DNA of 64,000 nt from positions 3,440,441-3,504,440 of the forward strand of contig JAEVLN010000003.1 of NCBI GenBank assembly GCA_018350325.1, written 5' to 3'. Below, piece after piece: positions 1 through 13,400 of this stretch (position 1 is the stretch's first letter; every line of letters begins with the position of its first letter). The stretch is from Globodera rostochiensis. Taxonomy: Eukaryota; Nematoda; Chromadorea; Rhabditida; Heteroderidae. The notes below the pieces were generated by a model, which made no database searches, had not been told where the DNA came from, and worked only from the letters and a program-made list of their open reading frames with translations. Made by a program: the position numbers and the translations under genes.

Positions 1-125
1 AGAGAAGGCAGACGGGCGAGAGAGTAAGGTAAGGGAGAGAGTAGAGAAGGCAGACGGGCGAGAGAGTAAGGTAAGGGAGAGAGTAGAGAAGGCAGACGGG
101 CGAGAGAGTAGGGTAAAGGAGAGAA
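1..125. repeat. 42 bp tandem repeat, three copies
   Basis: Three head-to-tail copies of a purine-rich 42 bp unit beginning AGAGAAGGCAGACGGGCGAG; the third copy carries small changes (aggGTAAAGG). The array may continue beyond the left edge. No coding frame is supported. Confidence 0.85.
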
Positions 126-2055
126 AGGAAAAGAAAGGGAGACATTAAACAGAAAGGGGGGGGGGCTTTTGTTTGTTTGGGAGGGGGGGGGGGGAAGACC
201 TTGCAAAAAATTAGTTGGGGGATCTTCCCACCCCCCCCCCCTTTCCCCCCTCCCATTCCCACACATTCCATCTATTTGGGTACATTGTTCGCCGTGATGA
301 CCTCCGGGGACAAAAAGAGAATAAAGTTCGGAAAACACATTCTCTTTGGTTTGTATTTATTGGGCTTTAGAATTGTGCGTTGGGTCTGCGAATTCGATTC
401 CAAATTAATAATCCTTTTCTTTTAATTGAAATTTTGAACTAATTCAAAGTTTGAATGGATTGGTTTGGTCGAAGCCTTCCAGAGTCTCATATCAGACGAG
501 ATTCGAGAGTCAGTACCGCCCTCTCTCTTCCTCCTTAACCGCCCTAGGCGCTCTTCTCCACCGGTGTTTTGCAACCTTTCTATTCATCTTCCAATTCTCG
601 TCGTCAATCTGTGCTCTTCCCATTCCAACCTTTAAAATCCTCGTGATTTCAACGCCGCCATCGGCGAAGGCCAAAAATATAGGCCGATCGATCACACACG
701 CACACAACGGGACGGACGGACGGGCGGACGGAAGAGAGTCCGATGGAGGGGGGGGGGGGGGGGGGGGGGAGGGGTAGGAGAGGGGAGGGGTAGGAGAGGG
801 GGAGGGGTAGGAGAGGGGGAGGGGTAGGAGAGGGGGAGGGGAGATTTTTTCGTCAGAAGAGCAGTAAAAATGTCTTTTTTAAGTAAGTGGGGGGGGGGGG
901 GGGAAGTTGTAGTGGGTGATAAACAGAGGGACAAAAGTCTTTGGAGAGTTCATCTGAGAAGAGGGGGATTGGAATGAAAATGAATGTGATGGTGGTGGTG
1001 GCGGGGGGGGGGGGCGGGGGACGATGAATGAGAACATAACACCTCCTCTTTGCCCAGGGAGCGACGAGCAACACGTCACCCCCCCCCCCGGCGCATCACT
1101 CACTCCCATCCAAAGCCCCCAGAAGGGTTGGGTCCCTTTCCTTTGCTCACCTCACCCACCCCACTCACCTGTGCTCTGGTGTGTTATTCTCTCATTCCCA
1201 CCCAACCATTTTCTTCAACTCCCGACGTGAACGCTTCGTCCCCCCCCCCCCCCCCCCCCCCCCCCGGAGTTCCTGCGATAACGACGGAAGAGACGGGCTG
1301 ATTTTGATTGTGTGGACGGACTGGTGAGTGAGTGGATGGGAATTGTTTTTGAGAGCGAAGGGTGCATTTGATGATTTGACCAAGTCCATCACCTTCCATC
1401 CATCACCTCCCCTCCCCCCCCCCCCAATCATCATCATCATTACCATCACATCCTTCGTCGAGAGTGACTTTTCCATCCGTCACTTCCATTTTGGGACAAA
1501 CGATGAAGACGAGCGACGAAATGACACCATTTTACGGCCTTTTCTTTTCGGCCAAAAATAATCGCTTAAATTGGGAAACATTTATTTGCCATGGAATTGA
1601 ACGAAAATGGCTATGCCATCGTGTTTTGAATTATTTATTTTAGTTTTTAACAGAAGTTGAGTTGACTTTTTATATGTCTTTTGGCCAAGCGCGAACTCAA
1701 AAAGCGAAGGTTCCCGTCATCAAAGTCCAAAAACCCTCGACTTGCCTTTCTTCCCGTTCCTTGTGCCCTTCCGGCCACCCCTCCCCCCCACAGAATCTAT
1801 TTTGGGATGGCGGCATTAAAATAAATTATTGCGCGGCATTTGCATACAAATTAACAAGCGTTGTTTTTAATTTATTGCTTATTAGTGAGAAGAAGCATTT
1901 GGTAAGCGAAATTAAACGGCACCCAATCCGAGGGCAGCTCTTCCAACTGAGCTAACGGGGCATCCCATTTGCCTTCTCCTTTATGGGTGATCTTTTGCCC
2001 CCGCCCTAGGCGTTTTAACCGTCCACTTCCAAACAGCGGAATCACTCGCTTCCTT
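126..2055. other. Spacer upstream of sma-9, no supported gene
   Basis: The stretch holds long G and C runs (near 160, 180-195, 745-770, 890-902, 1245-1265 and 1418-1428) and a 17-18 bp G-rich repeat (AGGGGTAGGAGAGGGGG) at about 776-842. Short open frames here are low-complexity Gly/Pro-rich and lack splice or domain support. Missing 5' exons and the promoter of sma-9 probably lie here, but I could not place them. Confidence 0.5.
1908..1966 (-). other. tRNA-like 5' half (relic)
   Basis: Read on the minus strand, the segment has a tRNA-like acceptor 5' strand (GATGCCCC), a good D-arm (GTTAGCTCAGTTGGAAGAGC) and a possible anticodon arm (TGCCC-loop-GGGTG). Position 33 of the loop would be C instead of U, and no TTCGA T-arm or 3' acceptor strand follows. 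It is therefore more likely a truncated tRNA or a tRNA-derived SINE head than a working tRNA gene. Confidence 0.4.
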
Positions 2056-2345
2056 ACACTTCTAAAAGCATTTCCAAATCAAAACTTAAACTTCTAAAAG
2101 CATTTCCAAATCAAAACTTAAACTTCTAAAAGCATTTCCAGATCAAAACTTCTAAAGCATTTCCAAATCAAAACTTCTAAAAGCATTTCCAAATCAAATC
2201 AAAACTTCTAAAAGCATTTCCAAATCAAAACTTAAACTTCTAAAAGCATTTCCAAATCAAAACTTCTAAAAGCATTTCCAAATCAAAACTTAAACTTCTA
2301 AAAGCATTTCCAAATCAAAACTTCTAAAAGCATTTCCAAATCAAT
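2056..2345. repeat. Tandem repeat of AAACTTCTAAAAGCATTTCC type
   Basis: About ten imperfect units of CTTCTAAAAGCATTTCCAAATC, spaced 25-32 bp apart by the variable linker AAAACTTAAA. The array ends directly before the polypyrimidine tract and acceptor of the first recognised sma-9 exon, so it is probably intronic. Confidence 0.85.
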
Positions 2346-2362
2346 CTTTCTCCACCTTTCAG

Positions 2363-5300
2363 GATCTTCGTCCGCTGCAGTTGCAGCAACAATTCGCCGC
2401 TCTCATGCAGTCCCAACAGCAGCAACAGCCCACGCCCGCTCCTCACGTACAAACGGCGCCGCTACCGCCGCCACACCTTGGCCACCAGCAGCAGCCGCCG
2501 ACGCAAATGTCTGCCGCTTTCCTCCCTCAGCAGCTGTTGGAGGCGACCGCCCAGGGCTCCAATGTCAACGCCTCCGGCGCATCCGTTGGCGCTGTGCCGT
2601 CCGCCTCTGCGCAGTTGTCCGCTGCGACGCTCGGCTTTTATCAGCAATTGCTCGCGCTTCAGCAGGCCCAGCAACAACAGCACGGGGGAGGAGGCGCCAG
2701 CGGTGGCGGCAGTGCCGCCGCAACGCCTGTGGTCGCCACTCTGCCGCAACAGTTCAACACCGCACTTCATTTGGCAAGTTGCCAACCGGAAAAAGTGCCA
2801 ATGTCCAAAAATGCTAGAGTTGCGGAAACTTTTTTGGTTAACCTTTCTCCACTCGAATATTTAATTAAGCAGTCGATTGGGCCGCTGTTATTCATTCATA
2901 CCCGTGCATTGCACTTACAAATTAGCCGGGCACAAAAAGTGCCGATGATTTGCAATTTGTCGACTTCGGTCGTTTCTCTGTAGGAATATTTGCGCAAAAT
3001 TGCAAAATTTCCCCCCCCCCCCCCCGATCCCTCCCGAACGATCTTTGGCCCTCGCCATCGGTCGGCAATTTGTTCATCTGCCACCTCCTCTGCTGAAGAA
3101 AAAAAGCAATTGCGATGGGTGGGGGGGGGGACGGACCAAAACGGGACGGATGAATGGTGGGCTGAGTTGGGCAGGGCTTATCGCTCCGTTTTTCCATTCT
3201 CGACCATTTTTCTCCACCGTCGAGAGTGAATGGCTTGGACGATGACCATGAGACCATGAACGATGGGGGGAGGGGGGAAATAAACTTTGCTCCCAACAAT
3301 TGAAGATGAATGGGCAGGAAATAAATGAAAACCGTTGGTGGTGCATACTGTAGGGGTTTTATACTTAGTGGGTGCATACTGTAGGAGGTTTTATACTTAG
3401 TGGGTGCAAACTGTAGGAGGTTTTATACTTAGTGGGTGCATACTGTAGGAGGTTTTATACTTAGTGGGTGCATACTGTAGGAGGTTTTATACTTAGTGGG
3501 TGCATACTGTAGGAGGTTTTATACTTGGTGGGTGCATACTATAGGAGGTTTTATACTTAGTGGGTGCATACTGTAGGAACATCTTAAATGTAGATGTTTG
3601 AAGACTCATTACGTCCATTTAATAATATTTAACTGTTTGTCTTCAGCAAAATTCGCCCGGCACTGCCGTCCTACCTCAGCAATTGGCTTCTGCCCCCTCC
3701 GGCGCTCCCCAGGGCGGTCTGAGTGTACTGCTCGGTGGATTGCTCGGTTCAAACGCGTCTTTGCTTCATTCGCTTCTGGCCGGAGGGGCGGGCACAGCGG
3801 CGCCACAGACCCCCGGGGGTACGTTAGAACAGTTGCTGTGGGATATGTAATTAAAAACAATTAAATGCTCGAACAATTTGTAGATCAATCATTTTGATTG
3901 AATGTTTTGCTCTCTAGCAACAGCAGGCGGTGGGGGGAATGCGTTGCTGACGGCATTGGCCGCCCAACTTTTGCTGCCCCAGCAGCAGCAAATTGCTCAA
4001 CCACCGGCCAACCAACTGACCGCCTCTCTGCTCCAAATGCTTAATCCAGCAACCGCCACTCTGTACGCCTACCAAAATTATTTGCAACAGCAAACACCAG
4101 CACCAACACCAGCCACGGCCGGACAGGCGAGGAAAAATGAATTTGAGCCATTTTTTCTTGGCAATGCGCTCTTTCTTACAAATTAGGTGTTTACCTTTTA
4201 TGTTCAGCTCCAGTTTCTCGCCCAGTTGCTTTCCGGTGGCGTTTCTGCAGGTGCTAGCGGAAATGGTGGCGTTGCGATTGGAGGCGGACTTCAAACTGCA
4301 CTGGCAGCACTCTCCGGAGGTCAACAGCAAAACTTGCTGTCCGCTTTGGCAGTGCAGCAGGTCGCACAACAACAGCAACAGGCTGCACAACAACAGCAGC
4401 ATGCTGCACAACAACAGCAACAACAGCAGCAGCATGCTGCACAACAACAGCAGCAGCAAGCTGCACAACAACAACAGCACGTCGCACAACAACAACAGCA
4501 GCAGGCTGCACAACAACAGCAGCAGGCTGCACAACAACAGCAGCAGGCTGTACAACAACAACAGCCTTCTCAGCAGGAAGAGACGCGCATTTTGTTGGAG
4601 CAGCTGATCAGACAACAGCAGGGCAGGGACCAGCAGCAGCAAATAGAAAGAGTTAGTATTTATTTTGAAATTCTCGAAATTGGTCCGTGTAAAGTTATTT
4701 CTCCTGTACAAGCATATCGGAAATGTTGATTTTGGAATAATATATATTTATTAGCAATCATTAGTAATTTATATTTAATCCCAAAAAATAATTTTATTTT
4801 AGACGTTTGGATAATCTGCTTTCTGATAATAGGCAGACGATGGATCTAATTTTTTGGTTTGCAGAGAGAGCGGGAACAATTACAGAAGCAGCAACAGCAG
4901 ATGCTCCAACAGCAGTTGGGGAGGTTCAACGCAGCAGTTGCCTCCGGCAGTGGTGGCTGTCCGGAGGCACAAGCGCCACAGCTTGAGCAATCGCCGACGA
5001 TGACGGCGACAGCGGTGGCGGCGTTTGGCTCTGCTCAGGAACAACTGCAGCAGCAGCAGCAACAACAGCAGCAGCATCACACATCAGTTGTGGTAGAACA
5101 GCAACTACAACAACAACTTGAGCAGATACAACAACAGCTGAACTGCAACATTCCCGTGGAACAACAGTCGGCCGGAAGCGTTCAACAGCAACGCCAGTCA
5201 ACGCCCACAGAACGTCTGCTGACGTCGGAGGCGGTGCAGGATCGAATATCGCGGTAAACGGAAAATATTCACTCTGACGTCATAGTTCACTAAATTTACA

Positions 5301-7398
5301 ATATTTTGTTAACTCCATTAAGGCTTATCAGTGAAAATGAGGCGATCGTGGAGCCAAATCCCGTGCTACTCAAACGAAGACCGTACCAACGTCAAGGCAC
5401 TTCCAATTCGATGACATCACAAACTTCAGAAACTGCCGGTTGGTTAAAACTTGGCAAATAAATGCCGTCCACCAACTCTTTCCGCTGAAGGCCCTTCCCA
5501 ACGTTGTTCGCCCGGCGTCCGTTCTCCTGGCCTTGTCTGTGTCACACCGAAGCTGCATCCGGCCACCACTCGCAGCTTTTCCCTGCACGAAGTGGGCTTT
5601 CTGCGCTTCGGCGGCGGCTCTCTGACTTCGGGACAGCCCATCAACCGCCACGTTTCGGCCAACCCTTCCGGTGGGGGAGCGTCCACCATCGCCTCTCTGA
5701 CGTGCAACTTCTGTCATCTGAAGTTCCCCAACGAGGCGGGCCTCGACGCGCACGAGCCGCGCTGCTCCAAAAAGGACGTCATGCAACAGCAACAGACGCT
5801 ACAGAAACAGCAGAGCCAACCCCAGTTTAAATTATCCTCGCAGCAACAGCACTTCCAACAACAACAGCAACAGCAGCATCTGGAGCACCAGTCCACCATC
5901 GCAGCGCTGGTCGGAGGCGGGAAGGGCGTCGCGCGGGACCTGATCATCAACGGCGGCGGAGAGGGCGGTCGAGCGTCGGTGAGTTGGTGTTCACCGAGAC
6001 CAACATTGGAACAACATTGAAAAATATCGCTTTCGATCATTCTTGGCATTCTCTCTACCCTCAAACCCAAGGTTCCTTCCTCCGATAATGGCACGGTCGT
6101 TCGAACGCAGCAGCCGCCACGACAACTTCACCTTCTTGGACAGTCCAACTCGGACTCGCGGTTAAAGAAGCGCGGCCTGGCGGCGGACGACGCTTGCTTT
6201 GAAGGCGTCGGGGGAAGCGGCAGCTCGTCTGAATTGCTGGTCGACGTAGTGAGGAATGGTGTGCCGGAGCCGGGCCTGGCCGAGTCGAGCAAAATGGCAC
6301 GCATTGTCAGTCGGCGGGACAGTCCCTCGCCCACCCAATCCGTCTGACTAATCCCGAGTCTGGAACCCGCCAGTCCGGTTTTCTTTACATTGGATTCGTT
6401 CAATTCCCTAATTTGTTGTTCCAACTTTTACCCGCTTAAACCGGGAAAGAAACGCTGGAGGGGACAGCGTTTTTTCTGTCGCTTTCCCCCCCCCCCCCCT
6501 CCCCATTTCTCCCTACTGGTCTTTTGACCTCCTCCTTCACCTCCTACTCCAATGCTTGTTCATTTGCAATGCTGCAACAATCTGCATTTATTTTTCCTCT
6601 TGGCCTAAGCTTTGTGATGTGAGCATCAGACAAAGAATGCTTCTTCTGCTTTTTCCCGATTTGTTTATCTTTCCAATCATTTTTGTCTCGTCTGCTGGTC
6701 TTTGCCCCCCCCCTCCCCTCCGACCTCAGCTTATGCCTAGAGCAGCGCCGATCCTCCGTCATATACGATAAATTTTCTCAATACGCGTCGTATTAGTCGT
6801 AAATTCCCCCCCCCCCCCCACCCCCCCCCCCCCACCCACCGATCGATCCCTCAGTCAAAACGACACTTCATCCACCACCCATCAATCGGTCTGTTCACGC
6901 CCGATCTGATACGTCCGATCCGGCCTCACTCCTGACCATCTCGGCGTTCTGCTCTAGGTATGTGCTGAATGAATGAGTTGTGCTTTCCCACTTTTCGTCT
7001 TTGTCTTGTGCGTCGTCGTCCCTTTTTCTTTCAGCACATTATGACATTGAAGTGTGCACGTGATCGCTTTTCCCGATCATTTTGCTTCTGAGGCTTACAT
7101 ATCAATTCGCACCATTTCCATTCCTTTTTTCCATTCTTCCGATTCCATAATCACCGGGGGCATTTTAAATTCGATCAAATCCAAATCTTTGTAGGAGTGT
7201 TCGACCAGCACAACTTCAATTAACCTCCATCGTCAGCAATCCATCCCGTCCGGGCTGTTCGAGCAGCATGTGCAGCTCAGTCAACAGCGAAGTGGCAGTC
7301 AGGAAACGCAACACCATCTCCATCAAGATGTTCTCGGAACAAGCGCAGCACAACAACATCCTCAACAGTTACAACAGCAAAGAGCTTTGGAACACCAC

Positions 7399-7454
<56 letters not shown>

Positions 7455-10400
7455 GGTGTTGACCATGCGGGACGCGATAATCTTCGCCATCACTTACAGC
7501 ACCGACCTGCGCTCCTCCGTCAAAATGCCCTACTTCCTCACACTGACGCCAGCCGATCTGGAGCCGTGCGCGGATTTGGCAGCGGGAGGCGCCGCCACCG
7601 TCCACTTGCGGGGACGCACTCGCAACATAACCAGCGGTGTGTTACGATTAGCACTTATTACAGGCGTTAGCCGAATTGATCGTCACCGTTTACATTTTTG
7701 GGGTTTAAAAGACTTGCTGGAGGTGTTGCAAAAGTCTGGGCCGACGAATCCCTCGGGGCGCTCATTCCATTCCACCATTTCTCGAGACACGTCCTATTTT
7801 AGAGACTTTCGTGTGTCTGAACAAAGTACGTCCTACGGCCTCCGAGCAGCGAGACAATTGTTCCGCGTACAGCGTCGGCTGGCCCCCGCCGTCAACGGAT
7901 TTTGCGGAGGAACGACTGCTCGCCCAGCTGTTTCTTTCTGCACGTACAGCGCGCATGCGACAAGACTCGCTGCAGGGCGATTACACGCTGGCTGCAAGCC
8001 CTGCGAGCACGCAATTGCGCACCACACATTCGTCATTTTGGGCCCAGCAGCAGCTCAAAGTTAGTCGGCGTGAAGGATGCCTTGTCATGTTTAAGAGTCG
8101 GAAGCTCTTCCGTTTTTGTCAGATGCAGAATTGGTCCATGACTTCGTCTGATTTAGACTTGGGTTGACCTTTTGGTTGAGTGTCCGTACATAACCTGACT
8201 TGACCCTACCGGAGAACATTGCCATTTAAGGCGCATCATTTGCAGCACGGCCATCAACGGAGTGCCGTCGAAGTTGAGGAAACGGCCGCCATCGACACAC
8301 TCAAAGTCGAACCGCCATCGGAAACGAGCGGACAACAGCCGCAGCTGCAGCCGAACACGTCGTCAAAATTGTTGTCACACGACAAGTCGATTATAGCAAT
8401 TCAGCACCAACAGCCCGCCGATGGGGGGGAGGACGTGGTGAAGACGGAGTGAGTCGAACGACTTTGGGGCGTGGCCATTGAATCCTAAACTTTTAGAGTG
8501 GGGGTGGACGACAAAGAGAACAGCAGCAGCGCAACAAATGCACTGAAGCTGAACATTTTGCTAAGGAAGGCGCCGCCGCCTCTGTTGATAAAGCTGGAGA
8601 AGAAGCTGGGTAAGAACAAGTTTGAGCTGAACAGCTTGACCATCCCGAGGAGTTCGCACAACGACGAAATGGAGGTGTGGTTGATTTCCATTGGGTTAGT
8701 TGTGGGGCCAGAGAAGTGGACCTGACCAAAATTGCATGGCAATTTGTGCCTGGTCTTAAAGCCGAGTTTATTTCGAGGTTTACATCCGTGGCAGGGGCCG
8801 GGGACGGTACGTCTGCGAACGGTGCGGCATTCGATGCAAGAAGCCGTCCATGTTGAAGAAACATCTACGGTAAGTGTACAAAAGGATACAGTCGAATTGA
8901 CGGCAATTTGTCAACAATTCCATTCCCCGTTGAATTCCCTCCCAAATTTCAGATCTCACACGAACATTCGCCCGTTCGCCTGCTCGACGTGCAACTTCTC
9001 CTTCAAAACAAAGGGTAAAAAGTCAAATTTGATCAGAAAGATTTGACGAAACTGATCCAAAATTCAGGAAACCTCACGAAGCATTTGGTGTCTAAAGCCC
9101 ATCGACGGAAGGTCATGGACGCGGACGACAACGCGGACAGCGTGCGGACATCGTCGGTGGAGGATGGCGAACGCGGGATGTGCGATGATATGGAGGACGA
9201 GGAAGAGGACGGCGTGGGTCGTTTGGTGGTGGCGGAGGAGGAGGAAGAGGAGGAGGAAGAGAAGAAGCGGAGGCGTCGCGAGAGGTGGGATCGGGTGGAC
9301 GATTGGGACGACGACGACGACGAGGAGGCGGACGACGACGAGGAGGACGAGGACGGCAGCCCCAACGGGGAGGTGCCACCCCCGCCTCCCGGCACCCTCA
9401 CTTACCGACGCTTCGGACAGGAGGTGGGAGGGAATCAACCGTTTCTCCGGGGGCGAGACGGGACGGGTCTTAACACTCGGACCCCCAAGTTTGCCAAAAT
9501 GGCATTCTGACCTGAATGGTCATTCGATGGGATAAACACTTCATCCATCCATCCAATCGCTTCAGAACGTTTTGGTGGAACGCGAAACGCATACTCCTCC
9601 AACTCTTTGGATGCTAATGTGTCCGGAACGGAGTGAGTGGAATGGCAACGGATGTTCGACTGGCACAAATTCGGGAGGCGACGTGCAAATGGAATCGGAG
9701 GAGGAAATGCAGCCGGAGGGGGGCGATAGTGCCCAAAACGGATGGGAACGTGCGGGAGAGAAGAAGCGGTCGCGTCCGGCTAACCTTAAACTCGGGGGAT
9801 GGCCTGAACCGGACGATGCGATGCGCGAGAGGGGATGCCATTCCGCGCCGCCGGCAGCTCTGTGCTCTCCGGACCACTCACGGACGAGGCGGCGACGTAA
9901 CCAGCTTGCTAAGGTGCTGCTTTTGCAGGAGCAGAAACACCGGGAAAACAACATGGAAAGTCGCGCAGAAGCGGCCGAAGTGCAGCAGAATCGGCAGACG
10001 TCGCCTCCTCCGCTCTCCAATTTCATTCCACAACAGCCACGTCAACAGCAGCCACCGGAACCGCAACCCTCGCTGGCTGCTCAGCTCGCGGTCGGTCTGT
10101 TGGCCTCTGCGCCCTTTCACCATGGAATGGGAATGCCTATCGGAGTTGCGTATCCGTACGGTACCGTCGACGTCATCAACACTCAGCAACAGCAACAGTT
10201 ACAACAGCAGCAGAGCTCCCCAAAAGACCTTTCACAAGTGCATGCCGGACACCAGCAACAGCAGCTGATGTTCTCCCCACTGGAGCATCACCAACAAACG
10301 TCCGCGTTCGCTCCGCCCGCGTTGGCGTCCTCCTCGCAAATGTTTGATTCAGCAGTAACAGTCGCACCGGGGCTTGGAACCACGACACTGCTGGAGGCAG

Positions 10401-13400
10401 CAAACAGCGCATTTGTCGCAAACGGTGACATATTTTTGTAATAAGATTATAGGCAATTGTTTGAACGATTCGAGCAAATTTGTAACAATTGTTCGTCATA
10501 TTCCCGGTAATTGTCGTCCATAATCCTTTTGTCTACTCAAAAGTTGTGCCATTTTCTTTCAATAAATTTGCTTCCGGCAGATTCGCTGTTGCGTGCCCAG
10601 TCGACGCTGGGCGCCTTTCTGGCGACCGATGCGCAGCAACTTCTGTGCCCTCTGTGCGGTCGCAAGTTCCGCAAAGAATCGGAGCTGTCGCTGCACAGGC
10701 AAACGCATCTAATCGAACAGAACGCGGCGGCACGCCAAAAAGGCAGCGGCGGCGCCTTCCAATGCGGCGACTGTCCCACCATCGTACGTTCGAAAGCGCT
10801 GTTGGCACGGCATTCGGAGAACGTCCACGGCACGAAGAGTGCCGCATTGGACGAAGGAGGCGAGTGACCGTAAAATGTTTTTCGAACAGTGCCGGGAACT
10901 AAAATTTTGAAAAGGTCGGAGCCAGGGCTAGGAATTTGGTGGCTCCGGAGCTGATTTTTTTTTAAGGCGGAGCCGGAGAGCACTTCTTTTGAGTAATTCT
11001 GAACCGGCAAATGATGGTTATGTCGAAGTATCAATTTTTAAGTAAACGCAGTGCCGTGCCGTGTTCCGCCGCTTCAGCAACATTTGGTTCCGTCGATGAC
11101 CAGTCCGGTTGACCCTTCAGGCGTCCTTGTTTCCTCCTCCGGCATCCCTTTCGTCTCGCTGATGCTACCGCCCTCCGTCTCCACTGCCCCCGGGGGGCCC
11201 GCACTCGCGCACAGCCACCACCGAAATTTCCTTTGCACCGATTGTAATTTGGGCTTTCGATCGCACGGCGTATTGGCGAAGCATTTGCGCTCCAAAAACC
11301 ACGTGAAAACATTAGTCAGTCTTGGAAAGTTGCCAGAGGAGGCTAATCATCTGCTGGCGAAGGAGCATTCCAAAGTGTTGGGCAGCATTGACGCGGGCGA
11401 CTGCGAAAAAGCATTGAACTCCACGAAACGTAACGCCGCGGGGCTGGGGAAGTTTTAACCTGAGACTGAAGTCGAATTTCACAGAATTGTTAACCAAAAT
11501 GCGGGAACAGCTTGGCCTGGATGCAAACAATGATGGCACAGCGGCGGCAACGACGTCGAGCAGTTCATCATTTGACCATCGGACAACGGCAGAGTACCCC
11601 CCGCCCAACTACGCGATGCCATGCCCAACTGTTGTGTCACCCACTCCGACCAGAACAACCGCCTCCGGCAACAGTTTTCATGACCAATTTGCCATTGGAG
11701 CGATTGCTGAGCCACCGCAACGGCAAGACAACGGCACAGCCGTCGCATCGCATGCCAAACTGCGCATTAGCAATAGCATCACCGCACAAAAACGAATTGC
11801 CGCGGCGGAATCGCTTCCACACGGACTGAAGCGTAAAAACGACGATGCGACGTAAGGGGCAGTGAGGTCGTCGAGAATCTCGATCCAACAAATTTTATTT
11901 TTATTTTAAGTACATATTTTTGATTGAGTTTAATTGCATTCGAAAATATCGCGAACATTTCGCAGATTGGTCGACGAATTGGCGTTGTTCCCGAATTCCA
12001 CGCTCCGACGCGACGTTTTCTCCTCGCCGTTGCCGTCGCGTGCCAAAATCAGCCGGGAAGAGCAGATCAGTCAGGTCGCATTATCGGATGGCACAATTTG
12101 AAAAGTTGGGGACAATTTATGGCAAATTCGCAATTTTTATGTTTTTTTGTGATAATAATTAAAACAGTTTTAGGCGGAATCGCCGCTGCATTCGTTGGCC
12201 CAAGTGGCCGTGGAGGTGGCCGCCGCGGCCGCGGCTGCCGTTGCTTTGGGCGGAGGACCGGCCGCCGTTCCGTCCCGCTCTTCCGCCGTTTGCGCTTCGG
12301 TTGTGCCGCCTCCGTCCCAATCGCCGGCACAACCGCCGGCGCCGCCGCCAAAGCCGGGCGCGAGCAGTGCCGTCAATGTATGGGTGCCGCCGAAATTGGA
12401 GCAGTTGGCAGAACCTCCGACGGGCGACAGCCGCAAGTCGAGCACGCCCGACCTGCACAACGGGCAAAGCAACACGGACCGACTGGGAAGTGAGTGGCAA
12501 CACATTGTAGCTAATGAACGTCTGCTAATTGCCCCGTCCAATTGCAGCGCTGCTCTCTAATCGGAGTGCGGAAGAGACTAGCGAATCGACGGGCACGCGC
12601 AGCGAGTCTTCAACGCCCGTGCAGCGCAGCAACGCGCAACAGCCGCTGCTCGCCTTTCCGCCAACTGTGACCGCAACGCGCTGTCAGCTGTGTGAACTTA
12701 ATGTGAGAAGGGAGTATCATTAGAAAACTGGAACAACTCTTTTAAAGAGTTGGCTTCGAAGGGAGGGGGATTTGAGGGGGAATTTGGGGGGGGGAGAGGG
12801 GCTTCAGGGGGGAGGGGATTTTGGGGGGAGAGGAGAGGGGCTTCGGGGGGGGGCTTCAGGGGGGGGCTTCAGGGGGGGGGGGCTTCAGGGGGGGGCTTCA
12901 GGGGGGGGGGCTTCAGGGGGGGGGGCTTCAGGGGGGGCGCTTCAGGGGGGGGCTTCAGGGGGGGGCTTCAGGGGGGGGGGGAGAGGGAGAGGGGCTTCAG
13001 GGGGGGGCTCGGGGGGGGGGCTTCAGGGGGGGGGGGGGCTTCAGGGGGGGGGCGCTTCAGGGGGGGGCTTCAGGGGGGGGGGGGCTTCAGGGGGGGGGCT
13101 TCAGGGGGGGGCGCTTCAGGGGGGGGGCTTCGGGGGGGGGGCTTCAGGGGGGGGGCTTCAGGGGGGGGGCGCTTCAGGGGGGGGGGCTTCAGGGGGGGGG
13201 GCTTCAGGGGGGGGGCTTCGGGGGGGGGGCTTCAGGGGGGGGGCTCAGGGGGGGGGCGCTTCAGCGGGGGGGGGGCTTCAGGGGGGGGGCTTCAGGGGGG
13301 GGGATTTAGGGGGGGGGGCGGTCGGTCACTTAGATTTTCTGCACAGTTTGACTCACCGGCCGAACTCGCAGTGCACTTCCATGCCGACCACATTGTGATG

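Noticed and set aside
3914..4711. 265-residue Leu-rich minus-strand frame resembling a membrane protein
   Set aside because: It is the complement of CAG/CAA polyQ coding exons of sma-9; CTG/TTG antisense yields Leu runs.
9033..9535. Overlapping Ser-rich and Arg-rich frames opposite or out of phase with the acidic exon
   Set aside because: Shadows of the GAG/GAC-rich sma-9 exon 9068-9423, which has the Schnurri finger in frame.
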